DNA of 64,000 nt from assembly GCF_002902905.1 (NCBI RefSeq), contig NZ_CP026124.1:6510001-6574000 (forward strand), written 5' to 3'. This document shows, one piece after another, positions 1 to 8,461 of this stretch. This stretch comes from Achromobacter sp. AONIH1 (GTDB lineage Bacteria; Pseudomonadota; Gammaproteobacteria; Burkholderiales; Burkholderiaceae_B). The notes beneath the pieces are model-generated. The model did not search any database. It was not told the DNA's origin and saw only the letters and a list, made by a program, of their open reading frames with translations. A program made the translations under genes and the position numbers. Every line of letters starts with the position of its first letter. Positions within the stretch are counted from its first letter, which is position 1.

Positions 1-2
1 CC

Positions 3-77
3 AGCGCGGCCCGGTGCCTGCGCCGGCTGGCGCCGACCTACTCGCGACTGCTCGCGGCCCTGCGCGCGGAGTCCTGA
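3..77 (+). CDS. C-terminal fragment of an unidentified protein (cut by window edge)
   Basis: An open frame enters from the left edge and ends at a TGA at 75-77. It gives about 24 residues rich in Leu, Arg and Ala (it ends LLAALRAES), which look like the last helix of a helical protein. Many regulators end this way, but the fragment is too short to identify. The next gene follows on the same strand after about 90 bases. Only the open frame and stop are seen; that it is a real gene is inference. Confidence 0.35.
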   Translation, partial: SAARCLRRLAPTYSRLLAALRAES

Positions 78-165
78 GGCAATCCGCCGGGGACGGGCGC
101 GGGACTGACACGATACGGCCCGGCGCTGTAGCATGGGCGCCTGCTTCAACTCCCAAGGATCAGGC

Positions 166-987
166 ATGGATTCCCTTCAATGGATCACATCCGGGCACGC
201 CCGGCTGGCGGCCAGCGTCTCGGGCCAGGGCACCCCCATCGTGTTCCTGCACGCCGGCGTGTGCGACCGCCGCATGTGGCATGCCGTCGCGCCCCGTTAC
301 GCCGCGCGCGGCCGGACCATCGCCTACGACCGGCGCGGCTATGGACTGACCCGCGCCGATCCCGAAGACCATGCCCAGGTCGCGGACCTGCTGGCGGTGC
401 TGGACGCGCTGACGGACGGCGAACCGGCGATCCTGGTGGGCGCATCGGCGGGCGGCCGCGTCGCGCTGGACATGGCGCTGCTGCATCCGGCGCGCGTGCG
501 CGCCCTGGTGCTGGTCGCGCCGAACATCGCGGGCGCGCCCGCGCCCGTCTATGACCCGCCGGTGCAAGCGCAGATGGACGAGCTGCGCCAGGCAGAGGCC
601 GCCGGCGATATGGAACGCGTCAACCGCTGCAAGGCGCGCCAGCTGCTGGACGGCGTGCTCGCCGCCGAGGGCCGCGTGACGGGCGAAACACGGACCTTGT
701 TCCTGGACATGAACGGCATCGCGCTGCGCGCGTCCCCTGGCGGACAGGCGCTGGAGCCCGCGCCCGCCTATCCGCGCCTGGCGGACGTCGCCGCGCCGAC
801 GCTGGTGGCCTGGGGCGACCTGGATTTTCCGCATGTGCAGGAACGCTCGCGCCATGCGGCGCGGACGATCCCCGGCGCCGAAGCGCGCGAATTCGTCGGC
901 GCCGGCCATCTGCCCAGCCTGGAAGACCCGGCCGGCTTTGCCGCGCTGCTCGACGACTTCATCCTGCGCCGCGCCGCCGAGGGCTGA
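166..987 (+). CDS. alpha/beta hydrolase
   Basis: A 273-residue cytoplasmic alpha/beta-hydrolase-fold enzyme. The oxyanion-loop motif FLHAG is near residue 28. The nucleophile elbow GASAG puts the catalytic Ser at about 94. A candidate acid lies in AWGDLDFP and the catalytic His in GAGHLPSLEDP near the end, so the triad is complete. The start at 166 is chosen because AAGGA lies about 8 bases upstream; an in-frame ATG at 133 lacks a ribosome site. The family covers esterases, lactonases and C-C hydrolases, and the substrate cannot be told from sequence. The gene is convergent with the acetyltransferase on its right. Confidence 0.88.
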   Translation: MDSLQWITSGHARLAASVSGQGTPIVFLHAGVCDRRMWHAVAPRYAARGRTIAYDRRGYGLTRADPEDHAQVADLLAVLDALTDGEPAILVGASAGGRVALDMALLHPARVRALVLVAPNIAGAPAPVYDPPVQAQMDELRQAEAAGDMERVNRCKARQLLDGVLAAEGRVTGETRTLFLDMNGIALRASPGGQALEPAPAYPRLADVAAPTLVAWGDLDFPHVQERSRHAARTIPGAEAREFVGAGHLPSLEDPAGFAALLDDFILRRAAEG

Positions 988-1002
988 CGTCGGGCAAACG
1001 CG

Positions 1003-1554
1003 CTACGCCTGCCCGTCCCCGCCGGCCAGCCCTTCTGCGCCAGCTGGCGCAGCGTCGTCGGCCAGCAGGGCCCAACGCTCGTGGTCGCGCCACTGCCCGT
1101 CAATCCGCAGATAGCGCGGCGAAAACCCTTCCTTGCGGAATCCGGCGCGCCGCAGCAGCGCGAGGGATGCCGTATTGGCGGGCTGCACGTTCGCTTCCAG
1201 GCGATGCAGCCCGAGTTCGCCGAACGCCAGCTCGACCGTGGCGCGCAGGGCCTCGCCCATCATGCCGCTGCCACGGAATTCGGACATGCCGTAATAGCCG
1301 AGATAGGCGCTGAGAAAAGCGCCGGCGACGATCTCGTTGATGTTGACCACGCCGACCAGGCGGCCCGACGCGCGTTCGCGCGCGAGCAGGCCCACGTTCG
1401 GTCCGGTGAGCGTGCGCGCGAACCAGGCGTCGAAACCCGCCTGGTCCGTCAATGACGCGACCCAGGGCCGATGGTAGTGCTGGTTGGCCTGATTCGCGGC
1501 GATCAGGTCGGCGGCGTCGCCGCTACGGACGCGACGCAGTTCTATCCTGCTCAT
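1003..1554 (-). CDS. GNAT N-acetyltransferase, RimJ/RimL type
   Basis: A 183-residue GNAT-fold acetyltransferase. The acetyl-CoA loop is RGSGMMGEAL (about residues 94-103), followed by the characteristic NTASLALLRRAGF segment near 127-139. The spacing and the LHRLEANV strand are those of the RimJ/RimL branch, which acetylates N-terminal amines of ribosomal proteins or small amines. The ATG at 1554 is preferred over a longer upstream frame because a CGGAG lies just upstream on the minus strand and the domain begins immediately after it. The last 15 residues are a low-complexity Ala/Gly tail. The true acceptor is unknown. Confidence 0.88.
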   Translation of the reverse strand: MSRIELRRVRSGDAADLIAANQANQHYHRPWVASLTDQAGFDAWFARTLTGPNVGLLARERASGRLVGVVNINEIVAGAFLSAYLGYYGMSEFRGSGMMGEALRATVELAFGELGLHRLEANVQPANTASLALLRRAGFRKEGFSPRYLRIDGQWRDHERWALLADDAAPAGAEGLAGGDGQA

Positions 1555-1795
1555 GGCATGCTCCGGGCGAGCCCGGTGCCCGCGCCAATGGGCTGGCATT
1601 ATGCCTCAAGGCCAGGCTCCGTCTGAACGCTGCAAACAAGGCGAATTCGCGGGCGCCGGGCGTCAAGGCTTTACCGTGCGTAACCGCGGCTGGACCTGTC
1701 ACGGCAAGACCGCTATAACTGACGCAGCCCCGCCCGCGCCGCGACGCGCGGACGCGGATTCCGTCTCCTTTACCCCATCCAGAACCCTCCACGAC

Positions 1796-2605
1796 ATGGC
1801 CTCTTCCGCCACCCCCACTCCCCGCGTCAGCCCGGGCAATCCGGGCGACATCTCCACCTTCGCGATCAACTTCGAAAAAGGCGAGGAAAGCTGGGACGAG
1901 CAGATCGACCTGACCGAGCTGCTGCTCGCCGCCCTGCAGGAACGCGACATCCCCGCCACGCGCGACGAGGCCTGGCTGCGCACCGGCGACGGCTTCTGGC
2001 TGCTGCCGCAACTGGTGAGCGCGCAGCTGTCCGAGGACGGCAACATGCGGACGTCCACCACCATCCAGGCCTGGCACCCCGAGTTGGCGCCGGAAGGCGT
2101 GTTCGAATACCAGCACTCGATCAGCAACGAAGACGCCGTCAGCGCGTTCCGCCGGGGCTTCTCGCAATGGGCCGCGACGGACGCGGTGGCGCTGCGCGAC
2201 AGCGCCAGCGACGAGCCCGACTGTCCCTGCATGATCATGGAATTCCCGGCCGATGACGGCGGCGCCAGCCTGCGCCGCCGCGTGGTGCTCGGCCCGGTCG
2301 CGCACTATGCCGAATCGCCCGCGCCGGCGCAGGACGAAGAGCATCCATTCTGCCCCTGCTGCCTGTTCACGAATTCGCTCGACGCCTTCCACGGCATCCT
2401 GCGCGACGGCGGCTATGCCGCGATCCGCCTGTATGCCGCGCGCGACGCCAACGGCGAGATCAGCGCGGACTGCCGCGTCAACGGCGAGGATTATCCGGCC
2501 GGGCAGCAGGCCCTGGCCGAATACGTCGGCACCTGGCCGCAGCGCGGCTTCGAGTTCCGCAAGCAGTTGGTGATCGCCCATCTGTACGATGGCGAACCCG
2601 GCTGA
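1796..2605 (+). CDS. uncharacterised Cys-rich protein, DUF6348-like
   Basis: A 269-residue soluble acidic protein with no signal peptide or membrane segment. It resembles the uncharacterised DUF6348 family; this assignment is from memory of the family and is only moderately secure. Two Cys clusters stand out: CPCMIMEF in the middle and HPFCPCCLFTNSL about 40 residues later. Five cysteines in CPC/CPCC form look able to bind a metal, but no metal-binding family is recognised. The start is the ATG at 1796, where the homologous-looking sequence begins; the frame is open further upstream through the promoter region. It is transcribed away from the acetyltransferase and converges on the beta-lactamase-fold gene. 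Confidence 0.75.
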   Translation: MASSATPTPRVSPGNPGDISTFAINFEKGEESWDEQIDLTELLLAALQERDIPATRDEAWLRTGDGFWLLPQLVSAQLSEDGNMRTSTTIQAWHPELAPEGVFEYQHSISNEDAVSAFRRGFSQWAATDAVALRDSASDEPDCPCMIMEFPADDGGASLRRRVVLGPVAHYAESPAPAQDEEHPFCPCCLFTNSLDAFHGILRDGGYAAIRLYAARDANGEISADCRVNGEDYPAGQQALAEYVGTWPQRGFEFRKQLVIAHLYDGEPG

Positions 2606-2634
2606 GCGTCGCCGAGCCGCGACGCCCGGCGCGC

Positions 2635-3834
2635 CTAGCGCCGAGCGATCGCCCTGAACACGTCGTAGGTGCCGCGCTCGTCCTGCTCGGCGCCATGATC
2701 GCTGAGCTTGACGATGACCACGCGCCGGCCGGGATGCACGTAGGTGTACTGGCCGTAGATGCCCATGGCGGAATAGTCCTCGCCGTCATCGGGGCCGCGA
2801 TGCCACCACTGCGCGGAATAGCCCCAGCCGTCCAGCGGCGTCGTCACCGGCGCCGCGATGCGCGCCACCCAGGCGCCCGGCACCACCTGCCGCCCCGCCA
2901 CGTATCCCTGGTCCGCCAGCATCTGGCCGACGCGCGCGAAATCGCGCGCGGTGGCGTTGACGCAGCAGAACGCCTTTTCCGTGCCGCCGGCCCGGTCCAG
3001 GTTCCAGGAGGCCGGCCGCTCGGCGCCGATGGGCTGCCAGATGTCGCGGGCCAGCAGGTCCGCCAGGTTGCTGCCCGTGGCCCGCGTCAGCGCCATCCCG
3101 AGCAGCTGCGTGTCGACGCTGCGATAGGCCGTTGCGCTGCCCGGCGTGAATTCCATCTCGCGATTGCGCGCGATGAAGCCCGGCAGGTCACGCGTCAGGT
3201 ACATGCGCGCCGCGCCGGTGAAGGGCCAGTAGGGCCGATAGTTCTCGGCCACGAACACGCCGGAGCGCATGTCCAGCAGGTCGCGCACCGTGACCTTGTC
3301 GTAGTCGCCGCCCGTCTTCAGCTCCGGCAGCAGATCCACCAGCCGGTCGCTTTCACGCAGCTTGCCTCGGGCGATGGCCTGCCCAACCAGCAGCGAGACC
3401 AGCGACTTGGACATGGACCATGACGACATCGGCGTGCGCGCATCGACCCCGGGCCGGTACCACTCATAGGCCAGCTTGCCATCGCGCAGGATCACGAAGG
3501 CATTGGTGTGCGTCAGTTCCAGGAAACGGTCGAAGGCGATCTGGCCGCCCTTCCAGGGCACGGTCGCGGGCGGCGGCTCGGGCTGCGCGGGCAAGGCCCA
3601 GGGCACGGCCGGCGCAGCCACCTCGCGCACCGGGAACAGCTCGCCCCGGCGCGACGGTTCCGCCACTTCCAGCTGGTACAGCCTGTAGGGCGGCGGGATG
3701 TCCATGACCGTCGTGCCAGCATAGGCGAAGGCGGCCAGGGCCGCGACGCCGGCCAGCAGCCGCCAGGCCAGGCGGCGCTGGCGCGGGGCCGGCGCGGACG
3801 CGCCGCCAGCCGGAAAGCGATTGCGGGAATTCAT
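2635..3834 (-). CDS. serine hydrolase, beta-lactamase/NylB fold
   Basis: A 399-residue member of the class C beta-lactamase / penicillin-binding-protein superfamily. An N-terminal hydrophobic segment (about residues 22-42) would act as a membrane anchor or uncleaved signal. The SxxK motif is SMSK at about 140-143, followed by LLVGQAI as in 6-aminohexanoate-dimer hydrolases and esterases. A Tyr-Arg-Ser element (TAYRSVDTQ) fits the catalytic Tyr position. The third motif is weak (YGQYTYVHPG). This pattern is that of esterases and amide hydrolases such as NylB/EstB rather than true beta-lactamases. The natural substrate is unknown. It is divergent from the amidohydrolase operon. Confidence 0.85.
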   Translation of the reverse strand: MNSRNRFPAGGASAPAPRQRRLAWRLLAGVAALAAFAYAGTTVMDIPPPYRLYQLEVAEPSRRGELFPVREVAAPAVPWALPAQPEPPPATVPWKGGQIAFDRFLELTHTNAFVILRDGKLAYEWYRPGVDARTPMSSWSMSKSLVSLLVGQAIARGKLRESDRLVDLLPELKTGGDYDKVTVRDLLDMRSGVFVAENYRPYWPFTGAARMYLTRDLPGFIARNREMEFTPGSATAYRSVDTQLLGMALTRATGSNLADLLARDIWQPIGAERPASWNLDRAGGTEKAFCCVNATARDFARVGQMLADQGYVAGRQVVPGAWVARIAAPVTTPLDGWGYSAQWWHRGPDDGEDYSAMGIYGQYTYVHPGRRVVIVKLSDHGAEQDERGTYDVFRAIARR

Positions 3835-3914
3835 CGGGTAGCGGACATCCGGAACAGGCCACGGCAGCCAGGACGCGATCTTCGCACATCCACGCGCAAC
3901 CGGGCAGGCCGGTT

Positions 3915-3975
3915 ATGAGGTCATGACGCATTTAGTCATGCGGCATGACCTCATGCGTCATTTGGTCATGACGCA
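3915..3975. promoter_or_regulatory. nested inverted and direct repeats, candidate operator
   Basis: The stretch holds a perfect 11-base inverted repeat, ATGAGGTCATG (3915-3925) with CATGACCTCAT (3944-3954). It also holds three TGACGCA heptamers in alternating orientation (3924-3930 forward, 3954-3960 reverse, 3969-3975 forward). The segments TCATG(N5)TTT(A/G)GTCATG recur exactly 30 bases apart at 3921 and 3951. It sits between the divergent beta-lactamase-fold gene and the amidohydrolase/ABC operon, about 145 bases before the latter. Binding of a dimeric regulator is inferred; no regulator gene lies next to it. Confidence 0.6.
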
Positions 3976-4118
3976 GTAAGAAACAACCAATCCGTCGTTT
4001 GCGCCTTCCGGGGCCTCACTTAATGTGGTCAACCCAGGGTGATGAACCCACGGTGATGAACCGCCCCGCCGGCGGGCCGAACCCGCCACCGCCGCCCGCC
4101 CGAACCACGGAGCCCCCC

Positions 4119-5657
4119 ATGAACGACCGCCTGCACCCCGCCAAAGCGTCCCGATCCGCCGCCGTGAAAGCGCGGCTGGACCATCCCGTCATCGACACCG
4201 ACGTGCACGTCAACGACTACGCGCCGGTGCTGGAAGACTATATCCAGCACTACGGCGGCTCCAAGCTGGTGGACGCGCTGCGCAAGGCGCTGGGCTCGCG
4301 CTACCCCACGCGGCGCGACGGCAAGGACTGGTACCAGCAGACGCCGGCCGAGCGCCATGACAACCGCACGCTGCGCTCGCCGTGGTGGGCGCGGGTCACG
4401 CGCAACACGCTGGACCTGGCCACCTACACCCTGCCCGAGCTGCTGTACGAGCGCCTGGCCGAACAGGGCGCCGACTATTCCATCCTGTTCCCGAACGACG
4501 TGCTGGCGCCGCTGGGCGCGGGCGACGAGGCGCGCCAGCCGCTGCACCGCGCCATCAACCACTTCCACGCCGACCAGTACCGCAAGTACGCCGACCGCCT
4601 CACCCCCGTGGCCGGCATCCCCCTGAACACGCCGCAGGAAGGCATCGAGGAACTGGAGTTCGCGGTCAAGACGCTGGGCCTGAAGGTGATCAACATCGCC
4701 GGCGGCGTGAAGCGGCCCATCAAGGCCATCGCCCGCAAGTATCCGGCCGATCAGTACCCGGAGATCGCCCGCCACGCCAGCTATGTCGACTTCTACGGCA
4801 TCGACAGCGAATACGACTACGACCCGTTCTGGGCCAAGGTGGTCGAGCTGGGCGTGCCCGTCACCACGCACTACGGCAGCCAGGGCTGGACCGGCCGGCA
4901 ATCCACCAGCAACTACATGTTCAATCACATCGGCCACTTCGCCGACGGCTCGCAGGCCTTCGCCAAGGCGCTGTTCTTCGGCGGCGTGACGCGCCGCTTC
5001 CCGAACCTGCGCGTGGCCTTGCTGGAAGGCGGCGCCGACTGGGGCTCGCACGTCTACACGCATCTGGTCGACCGCTGGGAAAAGCGCAACCGCAAGGCGG
5101 TGCAGAACTACAACCCGGCCCACGCCGACCTCGCGCTGCTGCAGGATCTGTTCTCGCGCTATGGCGCGGATTTCATCCGTGGCCGCGAACTGGACCCGGC
5201 GCAGCTGCTGCGCGACAGCCTGGGCATCTCCGCCCTGCCGCACAGCCGCGAGCCGCACGAGGACGAGCTGGACGATTTCGCCGCCGCCGGCATCGAGTCG
5301 GCCGAGGACATCCGCAAGCGCTGGGTGGACAGCTTCTACTTCGGCTCCGAGGCCGACGACCGCACCGTGGCGGCCGCCTTCAACGACCGCGTCCATCCGC
5401 TGGGCGCGAAGATCAACGCGATCTGGTCCTCCGACATCGGCCACTGGGACGTGCCCGACCTGACCGAGCCGCTGGCCGAAAGCTGGGACCTGGTCGAACA
5501 GGGCGTCATCAGCGAGCAGGACTTCAAGGCCCTGGTGTTCGGCAATCCCTACCGCCTCTACACCGAGGCCAATCCCGATTTCTTCCGGGGCACGGAGATC
5601 GAGCGCAAGCTCGCCGCCCGCCCCGCCGCCACCGACACCAAGACCCGCGCCGCCTGA
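4119..5657 (+). CDS. amidohydrolase family protein (amidohydrolase_2 type)
   Basis: A 512-residue TIM-barrel metal hydrolase or decarboxylase of the amidohydrolase_2 family (relatives include ACMSD and resorcylate decarboxylases). The first strand carries the metal-binding D-x-H pair in VIDTDVH (Asp28, His30). A mid-barrel His is seen in VTTHYGS, and EGGADWG and SDIGHWD lie toward the end. The ATG at 4119 is chosen over an upstream in-frame start because GGAG lies 6 bases before it and the upstream part is a Pro-rich tract typical of non-coding GC-rich DNA. It heads an operon with a sulfonate/taurine-type ABC importer and a flavin monooxygenase, so it probably hydrolyses or decarboxylates the imported compound or a product. 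The exact reaction is unknown. Confidence 0.9.
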   Translation: MNDRLHPAKASRSAAVKARLDHPVIDTDVHVNDYAPVLEDYIQHYGGSKLVDALRKALGSRYPTRRDGKDWYQQTPAERHDNRTLRSPWWARVTRNTLDLATYTLPELLYERLAEQGADYSILFPNDVLAPLGAGDEARQPLHRAINHFHADQYRKYADRLTPVAGIPLNTPQEGIEELEFAVKTLGLKVINIAGGVKRPIKAIARKYPADQYPEIARHASYVDFYGIDSEYDYDPFWAKVVELGVPVTTHYGSQGWTGRQSTSNYMFNHIGHFADGSQAFAKALFFGGVTRRFPNLRVALLEGGADWGSHVYTHLVDRWEKRNRKAVQNYNPAHADLALLQDLFSRYGADFIRGRELDPAQLLRDSLGISALPHSREPHEDELDDFAAAGIESAEDIRKRWVDSFYFGSEADDRTVAAAFNDRVHPLGAKINAIWSSDIGHWDVPDLTEPLAESWDLVEQGVISEQDFKALVFGNPYRLYTEANPDFFRGTEIERKLAARPAATDTKTRAA

Positions 5658-5670
5658 CGCCACGCCCTGT

Positions 5671-6780
5671 ATGAGTCCCGCCATGAAGCCCTTGCAGTTC
5701 CTTCGCAGATCCCTGGCCGCGCTGGCCCTCCTGGCGGCCGCCGCCGCGCCGGCCGGCCCGGCGCGGGCGGCCGACATCATCCGCATCGGCGTGGCCACCG
5801 CCGGCGGCGGCGACCCCATCACCTGGGGCGGCTCGCCCGGCGGCGTGGTGCGCGCCAACAACTGGCTGGAACAGGCCTTCGCGGCCGACGGCGTCAAGGT
5901 CGAATGGCTGTTCTTCAAGGGCGCGGGGCCGGCGGTCAACGAGGCGTTGTCCAACAAGCAGATCGACTTCGCCTACCAGGGCGACCTGCCGCAGGTGGTG
6001 GGCCGCGCCAACGGCCTGAAGACCAAGCTGCTGGTGGCCAGCGGCGTGCGCAACAACCTCTATCTGGTGGCGCCGGTCGCCTCGCCGCTGTCGTCCATCA
6101 AGGACATCCGCGACCACAAGGTATCCATCTTCCGGGGCACCAACGGCCATCTGGTCGCCATCAACGTGCTGGCCGCCCACGGCCTGTCCGAGCGCGACAT
6201 CAAGGGCGTCAACCTGGACGCGGGCAGCGCCCAGGCCGCGCTGGTGTCCAACGGCGTGGACGCGGCCTTTGGCGGCTATGAATGGTTCAAGGTGCGCGAC
6301 CAGGGCCTGGCCAAGGTCATCTACAGCACCCAGGGCCAGGATCCTGCGTATACGCGCCAGGCCTCGCTGCTGGTGCGCGAGGAGTTCGAGCGCGACAACC
6401 CGGCGCAGGTGCAGAAGGTGGTCGATGTCTTCGTGCGCGCCTCGCGCTGGGCCTCGGACGAGGCCAATCGCGACGCGCTGTTCAAGCTCTGGGAAAAGAG
6501 CGGCGTGCCCTACGCGTCCTGGGCCGCCGAGTTCGACAAGCAGGACCTGGCCGCGCGCAACTCGCCGCTGATCGACGACTTCATCATCGCCCGCTACAAG
6601 GCGGTGGTGGCCGACGCGCTCAAGCTCAAGCTGATCCGCCGCGAAGTATCGGTGGACGGCTGGTTCGACGACCGCTACCTGAAGCAGGCGCTCAGGACGC
6701 AGGGCCTGGAACACTACTGGACCCGCCACGACGCCGCCGGCAAGGCCGTCGCGGGCGAGCGCCAGGCCTCGGCGCGCTGA
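5671..6780 (+). CDS. ABC transporter substrate-binding protein, SsuA/TauA type
   Basis: A 369-residue periplasmic binding protein of the nitrate/sulfonate/taurine class. The N-terminus is a signal peptide with a Leu/Ala-rich core and an A-R-A cleavage site around residue 31. The mature part has the family pattern: GDLPQVVGRANGL, then NNLYLVAPV, KVSIFRGTNGH and NGVDAAFGGYEWF, corresponding to the two lobes that close on a sulfonate-like ligand. Starts at 5671 and 5683 are both possible and neither has a strong ribosome site. The gene begins 13 bases after the amidohydrolase and is followed by two permeases and an ATPase, so it is the receptor of that importer. The ligand is unknown. Confidence 0.9.
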   Translation: MSPAMKPLQFLRRSLAALALLAAAAAPAGPARAADIIRIGVATAGGGDPITWGGSPGGVVRANNWLEQAFAADGVKVEWLFFKGAGPAVNEALSNKQIDFAYQGDLPQVVGRANGLKTKLLVASGVRNNLYLVAPVASPLSSIKDIRDHKVSIFRGTNGHLVAINVLAAHGLSERDIKGVNLDAGSAQAALVSNGVDAAFGGYEWFKVRDQGLAKVIYSTQGQDPAYTRQASLLVREEFERDNPAQVQKVVDVFVRASRWASDEANRDALFKLWEKSGVPYASWAAEFDKQDLAARNSPLIDDFIIARYKAVVADALKLKLIRREVSVDGWFDDRYLKQALRTQGLEHYWTRHDAAGKAVAGERQASAR

Positions 6781-6792
6781 TCGGAGACGCAC

Positions 6793-7623
6793 ATGGCCGT
6801 CCTGTCCTCTTCCGGCGCCTGGCGCGCCGCGCCGCTGCCGCCCTGGGCGCGCCAGGCCGCCTGGACCGCCGCGCCCTGGCTGCTGCCCGTGCTGCTGCTG
6901 GCGCTATGGCACGCGGGCGCCAGCCAGGGCTGGATCTCGCCGCAGGTGCTGCCGCCGCCGGCCTATGTCTGGGAAACGCTGCGCGACCTGGCCGTCAATG
7001 GCGACCTGTGGCTCAACACCGCCGCCAGCCTGCGGCGCGTGCTGGCCGGCTTCGCCGCCGGCGGCCTGCTGGGCCTGCTGCTGGGCGTGGCCATGGGCCT
7101 GTCGCGCCGGCTCGAAGCCTATCTGCTGCCCACGTTCAACGCGCTGGTGCAGATCCCGGTGCTGGCCTGGCTGCCCTTCGTGCTGCTGCTGGTGGGCATC
7201 GGCGAAGCGCTCAAGATCATCCTCATCGCCAAGGCGGCGCTGGTGCCCGTGACCCTCAACACGCTGCAGGGCTTTCGCCAGGCCAGCCCGGCGCTGCGCG
7301 AGGTGGGTCGCGTCTATGGCTACACGCGTCGTCAGGAAGTGCTGGAGATCGTGCTGCCGCTGGCCACGCCCACGCTGTTCACCGGCCTGCGGCTGGGCTT
7401 CACCAAGGCCTGGCTGTCGCTGGTGGTGGTGGAGCTGGTGGCCTCCAGCGAGGGCCTGGGCTACCTGATCGTGTACGGCCGCCAGCTGTTCCAGCTGGAT
7501 CTGGTCATGGCCGCCGTGATCGTGGTGGGCGCGATCGGCTACGCCATCGACCGCGCGCTGGACTGGACCGAGACGAAGCTGATCCGCGGCCCGGCCGCCC
7601 AGGCGGCGGGAGCGCCGCGATGA
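6793..7623 (+). CDS. ABC transporter permease, SsuC/TauC type (first copy)
   Basis: A 276-residue inner-membrane permease with about six hydrophobic helices. The cytoplasmic coupling loop REVGRVYGYTRRQEVLEIVLPLATP matches the EAA-type loop of SsuC/TauC permeases. GGAG lies about 6 bases before the ATG. The stop codon overlaps the start of the next permease by ATGA, which suggests translational coupling. Sulfonate and taurine importers usually use one permease gene as a homodimer. Two different adjacent permeases imply a heterodimer here. Confidence 0.92.
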   Translation: MAVLSSSGAWRAAPLPPWARQAAWTAAPWLLPVLLLALWHAGASQGWISPQVLPPPAYVWETLRDLAVNGDLWLNTAASLRRVLAGFAAGGLLGLLLGVAMGLSRRLEAYLLPTFNALVQIPVLAWLPFVLLLVGIGEALKIILIAKAALVPVTLNTLQGFRQASPALREVGRVYGYTRRQEVLEIVLPLATPTLFTGLRLGFTKAWLSLVVVELVASSEGLGYLIVYGRQLFQLDLVMAAVIVVGAIGYAIDRALDWTETKLIRGPAAQAAGAPR

Positions 7624-8444
7624 GCGCCGCCCCCGCCCTGTCGCGCGACGCCGCCGAGGCGGCCGCCGCGCAGCCGCTGCCCGTCTCGGCCGCCGGTCGC
7701 TGGCGCGGGCTGGTCCTGCCCGTGGCCGCCGTGCTGCTGTGGTGGCTGCTGTCCCATGCCGGCCTGGTCAATTCGGCGCTGCTGGTGCCGCCCGAGAAAG
7801 TGCTGGCCACCGCCGTCGAGCAGATCTCCGGCGGCAAACTGTGGCGCGCGCTCGGCGCCAGCCTGGCGCGGGAATTCACCGGCTTCGCCATCGGCACCCT
7901 CGCCGGCCTGCTGCTGGGCGCGGCGCTGGGCGTGTCGCGCATCTTCAACCGCCTGGCCGGGCCCAGCTTCAACACCTTCAAGCAGATCTCGCTGTTCGCC
8001 TGGATCCCGCTGATCTCGGTCTGGTTCGGCCTGGGCGACACCGCCAAGGTGGCGTTCCTGTCGCTGGCCGCGCTGGTGCCGGTGGTGGTCAACACCTGCG
8101 ACGGCATCAGCCAGACGCCGCCCGCGCTGCTCGAAGTGGCGCGGGTCTATGGCTACACGCGCTGGCAGACCTTCCGCCTGGTGGTGCTGCCGGCCGCCGC
8201 GCCGGCCATCTTCACCGGCATCTACCTGGCGCTGATCTATTCCTGGCTCGCCACCATTGGCGCCGAATACCTGCTGGTGGCGGGCGTAGGCATCGGCAAC
8301 CTGCTGATCGAGGGCAGCGAGCACTTCCAGATGGACCTGGTGATCTTCGGCATGTTCGTGGTGGGCACGATCGGCTGGCTCACCAACGCCTCGGCCCGCC
8401 TGGCCGAGCGCCGGCTCGCGCGGCTGCGCGGCCGGACACTATGA
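7620..8444 (+). CDS. ABC transporter permease, SsuC/TauC type (second copy)
   Basis: A 274-residue second permease of the same family as its upstream neighbour. Its coupling loop is LLEVARVYGYTRWQTFRLVVLPAAAP and it has similar hydrophobic helices. An N-terminal Ala/Glu-rich extension of about 20 residues precedes the first helix. It starts inside the stop of the first permease (ATGA) and its own stop overlaps the possible ATG of the ATPase gene. The two permeases are clearly related but diverged, so the pair probably arose by an old duplication. Confidence 0.92.
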   Translation: MSAAPALSRDAAEAAAAQPLPVSAAGRWRGLVLPVAAVLLWWLLSHAGLVNSALLVPPEKVLATAVEQISGGKLWRALGASLAREFTGFAIGTLAGLLLGAALGVSRIFNRLAGPSFNTFKQISLFAWIPLISVWFGLGDTAKVAFLSLAALVPVVVNTCDGISQTPPALLEVARVYGYTRWQTFRLVVLPAAAPAIFTGIYLALIYSWLATIGAEYLLVAGVGIGNLLIEGSEHFQMDLVIFGMFVVGTIGWLTNASARLAERRLARLRGRTL

Positions 8445-8461
8445 ACGCGGGAGCAACACGC

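Noticed and set aside
2635..3834. A true beta-lactamase (antibiotic resistance) call
   Set aside because: The SxxK context and weak third motif fit NylB/esterase-type hydrolases rather than class C beta-lactamases.
4029..5957. A long minus-strand open frame (over 640 codons) across the amidohydrolase gene
   Set aside because: It is antisense to a gene with clear motifs and a ribosome site, and its translation is His/Gly/Val-rich low complexity, typical of the reverse strand in GC-rich DNA.
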